Of a stretch of 64,000 nt of DNA, positions 25,933 through 33,918 are shown in pieces. The position numbers and the translations under genes are program-made. Each line of letters opens with the position of its first letter. The first letter of the stretch is position 1. Source of the stretch: CAXXOK01 sp963678055 (GTDB lineage Bacteria; Bacillota; Clostridia; Christensenellales; Aristaeellaceae); the NCBI GenBank assembly GCA_963678055.1, contig OY782679.1, positions 2,604,001 to 2,668,000 of the forward strand, written 5' to 3'. Below the pieces are notes generated by a model. It was not told the origin of the DNA, did no database searches, and worked only from the letters and a program-made list of their open reading frames with translations.

Positions 25933-27318
25933 CTATTGGCTTTTGTACTCTATCACTACGGCGGGATCGCAGCCTTCAAAGGCTTGCGCCGCAATAATTT
26001 TCTTAAAGCTGATGTGCACGCTTTGCAGATTTTCATTACCAAAGAATGCATAATCTTCAATGGTATGAACGCCACCTGCCACGACTTTGCGAAGCTTCAG
26101 GCAGCCATAGCACATGCTGGTGGGAATCACGGTGACGCTGCTGGGCAGATGAAGTTTAGCTAGCGCTGTGCAGTTTTGCAGCAAATGGCTGCCAATCACC
26201 TTGAGTTTGCTGTCTTTAGCAAATTTCAGCGTCTCCAGCGATGAGCAGAAACGAAACACGCTCGTCCCCAGCGTTTCCACACGCGCGGGAATCGTGAAGC
26301 TCGGCAGCGATTCGCACAGGGCAAACGCATACTCGCCAATCTCCCGCAGGGCGGACTTTTCACCGATGTGTACCGCCTTCAGCGCGGTGCAACCATAGAA
26401 GGAGCTTGCGCCAATCTCCAGCAGCGAATCCGGCAGCCAAATCTCCTGCAAATTATTGCAGCCATAGAAGAAGTTGCCGGGAATGTACTGGATTCCCTCG
26501 GGCAGCTGTACACGCACGATGGAATCATCGTTGCGAAAGCCCTTGTCGCCGAGTTTCTGAAACTCCATCACACTGCTGATGCGCAAAACATCGTCCTGCG
26601 GCTTGGTGGGCAATGCGGCCAAAGATTTTGCGGGCTTGAGCGGCTGAAACGCCTCTTCGTCTGCATCTGGCATATCGAGCTCCGGTTGGAGCAGGATTTC
26701 CGCAGTGGGTTCCGGCTTGGCCGCTACCTGCGGCTTTGCTTTCTCCTTTGCCAGCCCTGCAACTGCCTGCATCGCCGATGTTTCGCGGCTATGGCTGCGT
26801 GTAGCAGGCGGCGCTTGCATGGTTTTGACAAAATCGCCCTCGTCCATAATCCGTTCCATTTCCCGCACAAAGACTTCTTTCATATCAAAGTTGCGGTTTT
26901 CCAGAACGCTGGTTACCGCCGCGCACATCATGGCAGCGGTCACGGTGGATATCTGAGAGCTGACCTGCCGCACATTGCTGGAGTAATCCCAGAACACGGA
27001 TTTGACAATGCCGTTGATCTCGGCAACGACTTTCGCAGGCGGCTGTGCCGATCGGTTGCCCGATTCCACAACAGGCTGCGGACTGAGCGGCCGTTCCCGG
27101 TATACGGGTTCTTCCTGCGGGGCTAGGGACATAGGTACATTGTGCAGCGGTAACGCTTCGCTGGCTTTGGCAAGTTCTTGTTCCCTTGCTTCAAGCTCTC
27201 TCTTTTGCTGCGCAAGATACTCTACTTCGCGGCTCAACGCAAACTCGCGCTCTTCCAATTCCTGCGCGATTTCTTCGAGCCGTTCCATCTGCCTGCGTTT
27301 CTTCTTCTTGTCGCCCAT
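25933..27318 (-). CDS. Cytoplasmic leucine-rich-repeat (BspA/LRR_5) protein with coiled coil
   Basis: 461 aa. Residues about 3-55 are a charged coiled coil (RRQMERLEEIAQELEEREFA). About 55-250 are low-complexity and Pro-rich with one helical segment. From about 270 a row of LRR_5 repeats of roughly 23 residues follows: IQYIPGNFFYGCNNLQEIWL, LLEIGASSFYGCTALKAV, LREIGEYAFALCESL, VETLGTSVFRFCSSLETL. LRR_5 proteins are mostly secreted, yet this one has no signal peptide or membrane segment, so it should be cytoplasmic. Function unknown. It shares a promoter with the dehydratase gene 53 nt downstream. AAGGAG lies 11 nt before the ATG. Confidence 0.8.
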   Translation of the reverse strand: MGDKKKKRRQMERLEEIAQELEEREFALSREVEYLAQQKRELEAREQELAKASEALPLHNVPMSLAPQEEPVYRERPLSPQPVVESGNRSAQPPAKVVAEINGIVKSVFWDYSSNVRQVSSQISTVTAAMMCAAVTSVLENRNFDMKEVFVREMERIMDEGDFVKTMQAPPATRSHSRETSAMQAVAGLAKEKAKPQVAAKPEPTAEILLQPELDMPDADEEAFQPLKPAKSLAALPTKPQDDVLRISSVMEFQKLGDKGFRNDDSIVRVQLPEGIQYIPGNFFYGCNNLQEIWLPDSLLEIGASSFYGCTALKAVHIGEKSALREIGEYAFALCESLPSFTIPARVETLGTSVFRFCSSLETLKFAKDSKLKVIGSHLLQNCTALAKLHLPSSVTVIPTSMCYGCLKLRKVVAGGVHTIEDYAFFGNENLQSVHISFKKIIAAQAFEGCDPAVVIEYKSQ

Positions 27319-27408
27319 ATCGGTGGCTGCTCCTTATTCGTCTGACAAGCGTTTGCGCACGATGCTATTGACTATACCCAGAAGGATTGCAATCATGCGA
27401 GTCAATTT

Positions 27409-27437
27409 ATTATAAAACTGTTACTGAATTGTGTCAA
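27409..27437 (-). promoter_or_regulatory. Consensus promoter of the LRR/dehydratase unit
   Basis: Minus strand TTGACA (27432-27437), 17-nt spacer, TATAAT (27409-27414). The -35 box sits within the near-palindrome AATTGTG-N5-CACAAATT. Confidence 0.85.
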
Positions 27438-27608
27438 GCACAAATTTTTTCTTAATAATTAAGTCTTGTATGTATCAATCCCAGCCAACGCGCAACCTTT
27501 GGCGCCACCCTTCATTACCAATAGGATACTAAGCGCTATCAATACTGCACAGTATTGCTGGCCCAAATTCCTTCTCAGCAATATCTGCCTAAAAAATATT
27601 AATAAATT

Positions 27609-27650
27609 ATTACGATAGTGTTTACTTTGTTGTAATATTTTGCTATAATC
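27609..27650 (+). promoter_or_regulatory. Promoter of the main polysaccharide operon
   Basis: TTTACT (27621-27626), 17-nt spacer, TATAAT (27644-27649). The 42-nt stretch from 27609 matches 43451-43492, the promoter of the GGDEF-like gene, at 31 positions without gaps, including ATTAC, GTGTTTAC and the TTTTG just before TATAATC. Confidence 0.75.
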
Positions 27651-27655
27651 ACAGC

Positions 27656-27745
27656 ATTACTGAGCCGCCTTGCCGCGGATATCCTCCGTGCAACGCCGCA
27701 GTGATGGAGACAATAGCACGCTTTTCGTAAGGCTAACCGCCAAAC
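27656..27745 (+). other. 5' leader of the polysaccharide operon
   Basis: About 100 nt are transcribed before the first start codon at 27759. The leader is much more GC-rich than the promoter and has complementary pieces (GCGG/CCGC; AGCC/GGCT) that could fold. I could not match it to a known riboswitch class. Regulatory function is only a possibility. Confidence 0.35.
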
Positions 27746-27758
27746 AGGAGTACATTCG

Positions 27759-29024
27759 ATGGATGATACGCGTCTTACCGGAAACACACCAAAGCCCGGT
27801 GCGGTGCAACCCGCTCCGCCAAGTACGCTGGCAAACATTCCGCCGTTTGAATCGACGGTCTGGCTTGCCTCGCCCACAATGCACGGCGGCGAGCTAAGCT
27901 ATATGACCGAAGCCTATACGCTCAACTGGATGACCACCATCGGCAAGAACATCGACGAGGCCGAGCGCCTCGCCTGCGAGCAGATCGGCTGCCGCTATGC
28001 CGTAGGGCTTGCCAGTGGTACCAGCGCACTGCACCTGTGCATGCGCCTGTGCGGCGTGCAGCCGGGCGAGCGCGTATTTTGTTCCGATCTCACTTTCAGC
28101 GCGACCGTCAACCCTGTGGTGTACGAAGGCGGCGTTCCGATATTCATCGACTCCGAACCCGACACCTGGAATATGGATCCCAACGCGCTTGAAAAGGCGT
28201 TCTCGCTCTACCCGGATGTACGCGTGGTGGTGATTGCCAACCTGTACGGCACCCCCGCCAAGCTGGATGCCATCCGGGCCATTTGCCATACCCACGGCGC
28301 GAAACTGATTGAAGATGCCGCAGAATCCCTGGGCGCTACCCTGCACGGGCAGCAGACAGGACGCTTCGGCGATTACAGCGTTATCAGCTTTAACGGCAAC
28401 AAAATTATCACCGGTTCGTCCGGCGGCATGCTCCTGACCGATTCCGCCGAAGATGCCGCCACAATCCGCAAGTGGTCAACACAGAGCCGGGAGAACGCGC
28501 CCTGGTACCAGCATGAAGCGCTGGGCTACAACTATAGGATGAGCAACGTAATCGCCGGGGTGGTTCGCGGACAGTTCCCCCACTTGGCCGAACATATCGC
28601 CCGGAAAAAAGCCATCTATCAGCGCTACCGGGAGGGTTTGCAGGGGCTGCCCCTGTCGATGAACCCGTATGATCCTACGCAGATGGAACCGAACTTCTGG
28701 CTGTCCTGCCTGCTGATTGATGCGCCCGCCATGTGTCCCCAGGAGCGGACAGAGCAAAGCGCAACCTACACATCCCAGCCGGGCAAAAGCTGCCCTACGG
28801 AGTTATATGAACAACTCACCGCGCGCAACGCACAGTGCCGGCCGATCTGGAAGCCGATGCATATGCAGCCGTTCTACCGCGATAACCCATTTGTATCCAT
28901 GCAGGACGGGCTAGCAGTCGGTGAGGATATTTTCGCGCGCGGCCTTTGCCTGCCGTCCGATATCCGCATGACGCCCGATGAGCAGGATACCATCATTCAA
29001 ATCATCCGCTTGTGCTTCCAATAG
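27759..29024 (+). CDS. DegT/DnrJ/EryC1-family sugar aminotransferase
   Basis: 421-aa PLP-dependent aminotransferase acting on nucleotide keto-sugars. The PLP lysine is Lys215 in SFNGNKIITGSSGG; other family marks are LASGTSALHL (phosphate cup), VNPVVYEGGVPIFID and LIEDAAESLGATLHG. The KIITGSSGG form and overall sequence fit the PglE/LegC branch that aminates UDP-4-keto-6-deoxy-GlcNAc, which would pair with the dehydratase encoded at 23759. About 45 extra N-terminal residues precede the fold. The AGGAG site 8 nt before the ATG supports this start. First gene of the ten-gene polysaccharide operon. Confidence 0.88.
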   Translation: MDDTRLTGNTPKPGAVQPAPPSTLANIPPFESTVWLASPTMHGGELSYMTEAYTLNWMTTIGKNIDEAERLACEQIGCRYAVGLASGTSALHLCMRLCGVQPGERVFCSDLTFSATVNPVVYEGGVPIFIDSEPDTWNMDPNALEKAFSLYPDVRVVVIANLYGTPAKLDAIRAICHTHGAKLIEDAAESLGATLHGQQTGRFGDYSVISFNGNKIITGSSGGMLLTDSAEDAATIRKWSTQSRENAPWYQHEALGYNYRMSNVIAGVVRGQFPHLAEHIARKKAIYQRYREGLQGLPLSMNPYDPTQMEPNFWLSCLLIDAPAMCPQERTEQSATYTSQPGKSCPTELYEQLTARNAQCRPIWKPMHMQPFYRDNPFVSMQDGLAVGEDIFARGLCLPSDIRMTPDEQDTIIQIIRLCFQ

Positions 29025-29048
29025 GAAGCCTGACAGTATTTACAGGGG

Positions 29049-29786
29049 GTGAACGCCATCGCATCCAACCAGGTTTATACGCGGTTTATCAAGCGCTTGC
29101 TGGATATTGTCGTTGCAGCAACCGCGCTGGTGGTGCTCTCCCCGGTACTTGTGGTGATTACAGTCTTGGGATTGCTGTTTCATAAGCCCCCAGCACTGTT
29201 TTCCCAGGTTCGCCCCGGACAGTGGGACAAAGCCGGTAACGAAACGCTGTTCACCCTGTACAAGTTCCGCTCGATGACCAATGCGCGGGACCCGGAGGGA
29301 ACACTGCTGCCCGATAAGGACAGGCTGACGGCCTTTGGCCGTTTCCTACGGAAAACCAGCCTGGACGAACTGCCGGAGCTATGGAACATCCTAAAGGGTG
29401 ACATGAGCTTCATCGGTCCCCGGCCGCAGCTGGTGCGTGACATGGTGTTCATGACAGATGAGCAGCGCTTGCGCCATTCGGTTCGGCCCGGCCTGACGGG
29501 CCTGGCGCAGGTTAACGGCCGCAACGCCATCGCCTGGGAGGACAAGCTGGCCTATGATCTACAGTACATTGGAAACATGACATGGATTAACGATATGAAA
29601 ATCCTTCTGCAAACCATCAGCACGGTGATCAAGGCTGAAAGCATACACGAAGAAGGCATGGCCACTGCGGAGGATTTCGGAGATTATCTGCTCAGAACCG
29701 GCCAAATCACCCAGGACACTTACCGCCTGCAAATGCACAAAGCACTGGCAATACTGAAAGGAAGAAGCACATGCAGCAAGAAATGA
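29049..29786 (+). CDS. Initiating sugar-1-phosphate transferase (bacterial sugar transferase)
   Basis: 245-aa monotopic phosphoglycosyltransferase, which moves a sugar-phosphate from UDP-sugar to undecaprenyl phosphate to begin each repeat unit. One N-terminal re-entrant helix (LLDIVVAATALVVLSPVLVV), then KFRSM, the catalytic Asp-Glu pair in TSLDELPELWN, GPRP and PGLTGLAQVNGRN. Single-domain size resembles PglC/EpsL-type enzymes, with about 45 additional C-terminal residues. Start is unclear: GTG at 29049 is fused to the GGGGG tract, whereas an in-frame ATC at 29058 is spaced 7 nt from it. Overlaps the next gene by 16 nt. Confidence 0.92.
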   Translation: MNAIASNQVYTRFIKRLLDIVVAATALVVLSPVLVVITVLGLLFHKPPALFSQVRPGQWDKAGNETLFTLYKFRSMTNARDPEGTLLPDKDRLTAFGRFLRKTSLDELPELWNILKGDMSFIGPRPQLVRDMVFMTDEQRLRHSVRPGLTGLAQVNGRNAIAWEDKLAYDLQYIGNMTWINDMKILLQTISTVIKAESIHEEGMATAEDFGDYLLRTGQITQDTYRLQMHKALAILKGRSTCSKK

Positions 29787-30634
29787 AGTGGCGATACTAT
29801 AACCACGCACTCCTCCCCACTACCGCACCACACGAAGAAGCAGATACTGCCGCACTGCAGCGCAAAGACATTTGGAAGGCGTTTGGCGAAAGAGTCCTTC
29901 TGGCGCGGTGGACATCGGACTTTGATTGCAATGAGAATACCTGCTGGTGGTACACCATCAAAGATACGCCGTTTGATTTTATGGACGTCAAGTCCAATTA
30001 CCGCTCCAAAATACGCAAAGGGCTAAAGTTGTATGACGTACGGGTCATCAATCCGCTGGAGCACAGCGATGCGCTATACGAAGTAATGAACGAAGCCATG
30101 GGAACCTATTCCGAAGTCTGCAGTGTCAAGGTGGATCGCGATGAATTCATCAACGATCTCAAAGAATGGGAAGATGGCGTTACCTTCGCCGCTTTCTCTA
30201 AAGAAGATCAGAGTATTGCAGGGCATATGTTTGTCCGACTTTACCCTGGGTATGCCACGCTGTCGGTGTTGAAAGCCAAACCCAGCGAAGAAAAAAACCA
30301 GGTCAACGCTGCGATTATATACTCTGTGCTGGATCACTTTGCCTCGCAGTTATCCCAAGGCATGTATTTCCTGGCGGGCGAGCGCACCATCAACCATGAT
30401 ACCAACATGCATATCTATCTGGAAAAGTACTTTGGCTTTCGCCGGGCGTATTGCCGGCTGAAACTACAATACCGCCCCGCCGTTCGATTTTTTGTTAACC
30501 TGCTCTATCCCGTACGCGGTTTATTCAAGCGGTTCAAGATTGCCAGGCTGTTTTGCCAGATCGATGGTGTACTAAAAATGGAAGAAATCTCCCGCAACTG
30601 CACAGTAGGCTGCTGCAAGCTGAAGGAAGGCTGA
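29771..30634 (+). CDS. GNAT/FemAB-like acyltransferase
   Basis: 287-aa protein of the BioF2/FemAB-like acyltransferase superfamily. The pattern DVKSNYRSKIRKGLKLYDVRV is the usual substrate-side helix (KSNYRSKIRKG), and AGHMFVRLYPGYATLSVLKA with AAIIYSVLDHF forms the acyl-donor half. It may add an acyl or aminoacyl group to a sugar of the repeat unit. The C-terminus (about residues 235-287) is basic and cysteine-rich (CTVGCC). AAAGGA lies upstream of the ATG and it overlaps the sugar-transferase gene by 16 nt. Catalytic identity unproven. Confidence 0.7.
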   Translation: MQQEMKWRYYNHALLPTTAPHEEADTAALQRKDIWKAFGERVLLARWTSDFDCNENTCWWYTIKDTPFDFMDVKSNYRSKIRKGLKLYDVRVINPLEHSDALYEVMNEAMGTYSEVCSVKVDRDEFINDLKEWEDGVTFAAFSKEDQSIAGHMFVRLYPGYATLSVLKAKPSEEKNQVNAAIIYSVLDHFASQLSQGMYFLAGERTINHDTNMHIYLEKYFGFRRAYCRLKLQYRPAVRFFVNLLYPVRGLFKRFKIARLFCQIDGVLKMEEISRNCTVGCCKLKEG

Positions 30635-30638
30635 ATCT

Positions 30639-31880
30639 ATGCGCATCTGGCTGATTAACCATTATGCCGTTCCCACCAAGTACTATCCGCTAGCGCGTCC
30701 GGCGACCTTCGCTAAATTTCTGATGCGCGCCGGACATGAGGTAACCATTTTTGCCTCCAGTACTGTACATAACGCAGACATTAACCTGATCACCGACAAA
30801 GCGCTCTACCGGGAAGACACGGTGGATGGCATCCACTATGTGTATGTTCGCAACATCGGCTATCAAGGCAATGGCATGCGCCGTATTGTGAACATGTTCC
30901 TGTTTCCACCACGGCTTTCGCGCGTGTGCAAACACTTTCCAAAGCCGGATGTCATCCTGTCGGTATCGGCTACGCCCATGGCCTGCATGAAAGGGCTCAA
31001 GCTCGCCAGACGATACGGTTGCAAAGGCATTGCCGAAATTGCTGACTTGTGGCCGGAAAGCTTTGTTGCCTATGGCTTGGCCCGCCGGCAGAACCTGCTG
31101 ATCAAGCTGATGTATGCCTATGAAAAACGCCTGTATACCCGTGCCGACGCTATCGTGTTCACCATGGAGGGCGGTCGCGATTATGTCATCAGCAAAGGCT
31201 GGGACAGTGATCAGGGCGGGCCGGTAGACCTCTCCAAAATCCACCACATCAACAACGGGGTTGATCTTGACGCCTTTGAGTTCGACCGCATGCACGCCGC
31301 CTTTCCCGATCCGGATCTGGACGATCCCGATACCTTCAAAGTTCTCTATGCCGGCGCTATTCGCCAGGTGAACAATTTATCCATCCTGGTGGATACGGCA
31401 AAGGCCTTACAAAAGCAAGGCTTTCCCGGTGTAAAACTGATTCTGTTTGGCGACGGTGACGAGCGAGCTGTATTGGAAGCAAGCGCCAAAGCGCAAGGCC
31501 TTGACAACATCGTGTTCAAGGGCAAAGTTGACAAACACAAAGTTCCCTATATTCTATCCAAGGCGGATTTGTGCCTGCTGCACTGGAAACCTACGCCCAT
31601 CGCCAAGTTTGGTATGAGTATGAACAAGCAATTTGACTATTTTGCCAGCGCTAAGCCCGTTCTGGCCAATAATAAAACCGCCTACGACCTGATAGAACGC
31701 TACAGCGCGGGCATGGCGCGGGACCTGACAAGCGCACAGGACTATGCCGAAGCCATCGGTCATTTTGCGGAACTGGAACCCGCCCAGCGGGAAGTATACG
31801 GCCAGAATGCCTGCAAAGCCGCCATGGACTATGATTTTACAGCCTTGACACAAAAACTACTGACGATCATGAGCCGGTAA
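30639..31880 (+). CDS. Glycosyltransferase family 4 (WbuB type)
   Basis: 413-aa GT-B glycosyltransferase. The N-terminal acceptor domain starts RIWLINHYAVPTKYYPLARP, a hallmark of WbuB-like enzymes, with DLWPESFVAYGL. The nucleotide-sugar domain has INNGVDLDAFEF, VLYAGAIRQVNNLSILVDTA, LFGDGDERAVLE and MNKQFDYFASAKPVLA. WbuB proteins often add the second sugar, an N-acetylfucosamine-type residue, to the lipid-linked first sugar. That fits the UDP-4-keto-6-deoxy pathway nearby, by inference. The gene starts 4 nt after the previous stop. Confidence 0.9.
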   Translation: MRIWLINHYAVPTKYYPLARPATFAKFLMRAGHEVTIFASSTVHNADINLITDKALYREDTVDGIHYVYVRNIGYQGNGMRRIVNMFLFPPRLSRVCKHFPKPDVILSVSATPMACMKGLKLARRYGCKGIAEIADLWPESFVAYGLARRQNLLIKLMYAYEKRLYTRADAIVFTMEGGRDYVISKGWDSDQGGPVDLSKIHHINNGVDLDAFEFDRMHAAFPDPDLDDPDTFKVLYAGAIRQVNNLSILVDTAKALQKQGFPGVKLILFGDGDERAVLEASAKAQGLDNIVFKGKVDKHKVPYILSKADLCLLHWKPTPIAKFGMSMNKQFDYFASAKPVLANNKTAYDLIERYSAGMARDLTSAQDYAEAIGHFAELEPAQREVYGQNACKAAMDYDFTALTQKLLTIMSR

Positions 31881-31913
31881 CCTTTCCCCAACACCAGTGC
31901 AAAGGAGTTACAC

Positions 31914-32882
31914 ATGACGAACCAGGAACAATGGATCGACTTTTGTGCCCGACACACACAGGATATCTGTCTCTACGATCAGCCTTTCTGGCTGGACGCC
32001 GTATGCGAGGGCCGCGAAAACTGGGATGTGCTGCTGACAGAAGAACATGGCGAGATTATCGCCGCCTTGCCGTTTCACCATAAACAGCGCTTAGGTCTAA
32101 CGTATGTCACCATGCCCAAGCTAACCCAGCGTAACCAAATCTGGATTCAACACGCCCAAGATGAAAGCACGGAAGAGCATATCGTCAGAGAAAACCAATC
32201 ATACAGCCAGCTAATCAAGCAGATCGAGACCATGGACATCAGCGTATATCAGCAATGCCTGTCCCAAAGCGATGCCTACTCACAGCCATTTGACAAGATG
32301 GGGTATAATCAAAGCACGCTGTATACCTTCTGTGTGGATTCGCCTTATGATCTGGATGGTGCCTTCCGCAACTTCGCCAAATCCACCAAGCAAGCGATTA
32401 AAAGAGCCGGTCAGGCCGCGGAGATTACAGAGTTTGACGATATTGATCTATTTTATAAGCTGAACACTATGACCTTTGAACGCCAGCATATGCGCAATCC
32501 GGTCTCCCGCGAACTGATCGTACGTCTGTACAACGCATGTAAGGAGCACAACGCCGTTAAAATGCTCTGTGCCAAAGATGCCTTCGGCACCATATGCGAT
32601 GTTCTATTCCTTGTATATGATGCCAAGGCCGTCTATTCCCTGATGTCAGGCTCCAGGCCCGACAAGCGCGGAAACAATTTTATGACAGCGCTGGATTATG
32701 AAGGCATTAAGTTTGCCTGTGATACTGGCAGGCTGTATGATTTTGAAGGATCGATGATGGAAGGCGTGGCCAACTATAACCGCGCATTCGGCGCAGAGAT
32801 GCGGCCCTACTATTCGGTTAAGAAAGTCCTGGAAAAGCGACCCGTGATCCGCCAGTATCTTAAGTATATTCTCTATGCCTAA
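31914..32882 (+). CDS. FemAB-like GNAT acyltransferase, copy 1
   Basis: 322-aa BioF2/FemAB-like protein. Begins TNQEQWIDFCARHTQDICLY and carries QPFWLDAVC, EIIAALPFH, FAKSTKQAIKRAGQAAEIT (substrate-side helix) and DFEGSMMEGVANYNRAFGAE, the usual acyltransferase_6 ending. It may transfer an acyl or amino acid to the glycan. It is followed by a second gene encoding exactly the same length and near-identical motifs, so the pair arose by tandem duplication. AAAGGAG lies 7 nt before the ATG. Confidence 0.78.
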   Translation: MTNQEQWIDFCARHTQDICLYDQPFWLDAVCEGRENWDVLLTEEHGEIIAALPFHHKQRLGLTYVTMPKLTQRNQIWIQHAQDESTEEHIVRENQSYSQLIKQIETMDISVYQQCLSQSDAYSQPFDKMGYNQSTLYTFCVDSPYDLDGAFRNFAKSTKQAIKRAGQAAEITEFDDIDLFYKLNTMTFERQHMRNPVSRELIVRLYNACKEHNAVKMLCAKDAFGTICDVLFLVYDAKAVYSLMSGSRPDKRGNNFMTALDYEGIKFACDTGRLYDFEGSMMEGVANYNRAFGAEMRPYYSVKKVLEKRPVIRQYLKYILYA

Positions 32883-32937
32883 ATAGTAGGATACCTGTGC
32901 ACCGTACCACCTCTACCGCTGATAAGGAGTGTCGCCA

Positions 32938-33906
32938 GTGACCCCACAGGAACAATGGATCGACTTTTGTTCAAAAAACGAGCAGGATATCTGCCTGTAT
33001 GATCAGCCCTTCTGGCTGGATGCTGTATGCGGCGGTCGCGAGCATTGGAATGTATTCTTGGCAGAAGAGCGTGGCAAGATTATTGCTGCCCTGCCATATC
33101 ATATCAAACAGAAACTGGGAATTCGCTATATCACCATGCCGCAGCTGACCCAGCACAACGGTATCTGGCTCAAGCAAACAGAAAGCGAAAAAGTAGAAAA
33201 GCGGATTCATCATGAAAATAACACCTACAAATTGCTGATCGATCAAATCGAGCAATCCGGTGTACACATGTACCAGCAGTGCTTCTCGCCGGAGGTAACC
33301 AACTGGCAGCCGTTTTACTGGCAGGGATACAAACAAAAAACCCTGTATACCTTTTATATCGATTGTCCGTGCGATTTGACTGCCGCAGAGCAAAACTTCC
33401 GTTCCTCTACCCGTACACACTTGCGTAAAGCCCAGCAGGCCTGTACCGTCAGCGAATTTGATGATATCGAATTGTTTCATAAAATCAACAGCATGACCTA
33501 TGCGCGACAGCATCTGCAAAATCCCGTATCCCTTCCCTTGCTCAAACGACTCTATCAAGCCTGCAAAGATCATCAAGCCGTGAAAATGCTGATGGCCAAA
33601 GACCAAAGCGGAGCTGTGTGCAACGTTGCACTTTATGTGTATGACGCGACCACCGTATACGCCTTAATGAGCGGTGGGGACCCCGCCAAGCGGAGCCTGA
33701 ACTTCCAGACAGTTCTGACGTATGAAGGCATCAAGTTTGCCTGCGAAACCTGCCGAAGACTGGATTTTGAAGGATCGATGGTGCAGGGCATCGCCAATAG
33801 CATTATCGGCTTTGGCGCGGAGATGCACCCTTACTTCATGATTAAAAAGGTATTGACAAAAACACCGCTTATCAGCCTGTACCTCTTGCACAAGCTATAC
33901 CGCTGA
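32938..33906 (+). CDS. FemAB-like GNAT acyltransferase, copy 2
   Basis: 322 aa, the same as its upstream neighbour, with matching blocks: EQWIDFCSKNEQDICLYDQ, FWLDAVCGGREHW, RSSTRTHLRKAQQACTVSEF and DFEGSMVQGIANSIIGFGAE. Divergence is spread through the protein, so both copies appear maintained. They differ near the start of the ending block (ANYNRAFGAE against ANSIIGFGAE), which may alter substrate choice. GTG at 32938 is preferred, since AAGGAG lies 8 nt before it and overlaps the alternative GTG at 32929. Function inferred as for copy 1. Confidence 0.78.
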   Translation: MTPQEQWIDFCSKNEQDICLYDQPFWLDAVCGGREHWNVFLAEERGKIIAALPYHIKQKLGIRYITMPQLTQHNGIWLKQTESEKVEKRIHHENNTYKLLIDQIEQSGVHMYQQCFSPEVTNWQPFYWQGYKQKTLYTFYIDCPCDLTAAEQNFRSSTRTHLRKAQQACTVSEFDDIELFHKINSMTYARQHLQNPVSLPLLKRLYQACKDHQAVKMLMAKDQSGAVCNVALYVYDATTVYALMSGGDPAKRSLNFQTVLTYEGIKFACETCRRLDFEGSMVQGIANSIIGFGAEMHPYFMIKKVLTKTPLISLYLLHKLYR

Positions 33907-33918
33907 GGAAACGCCCGC

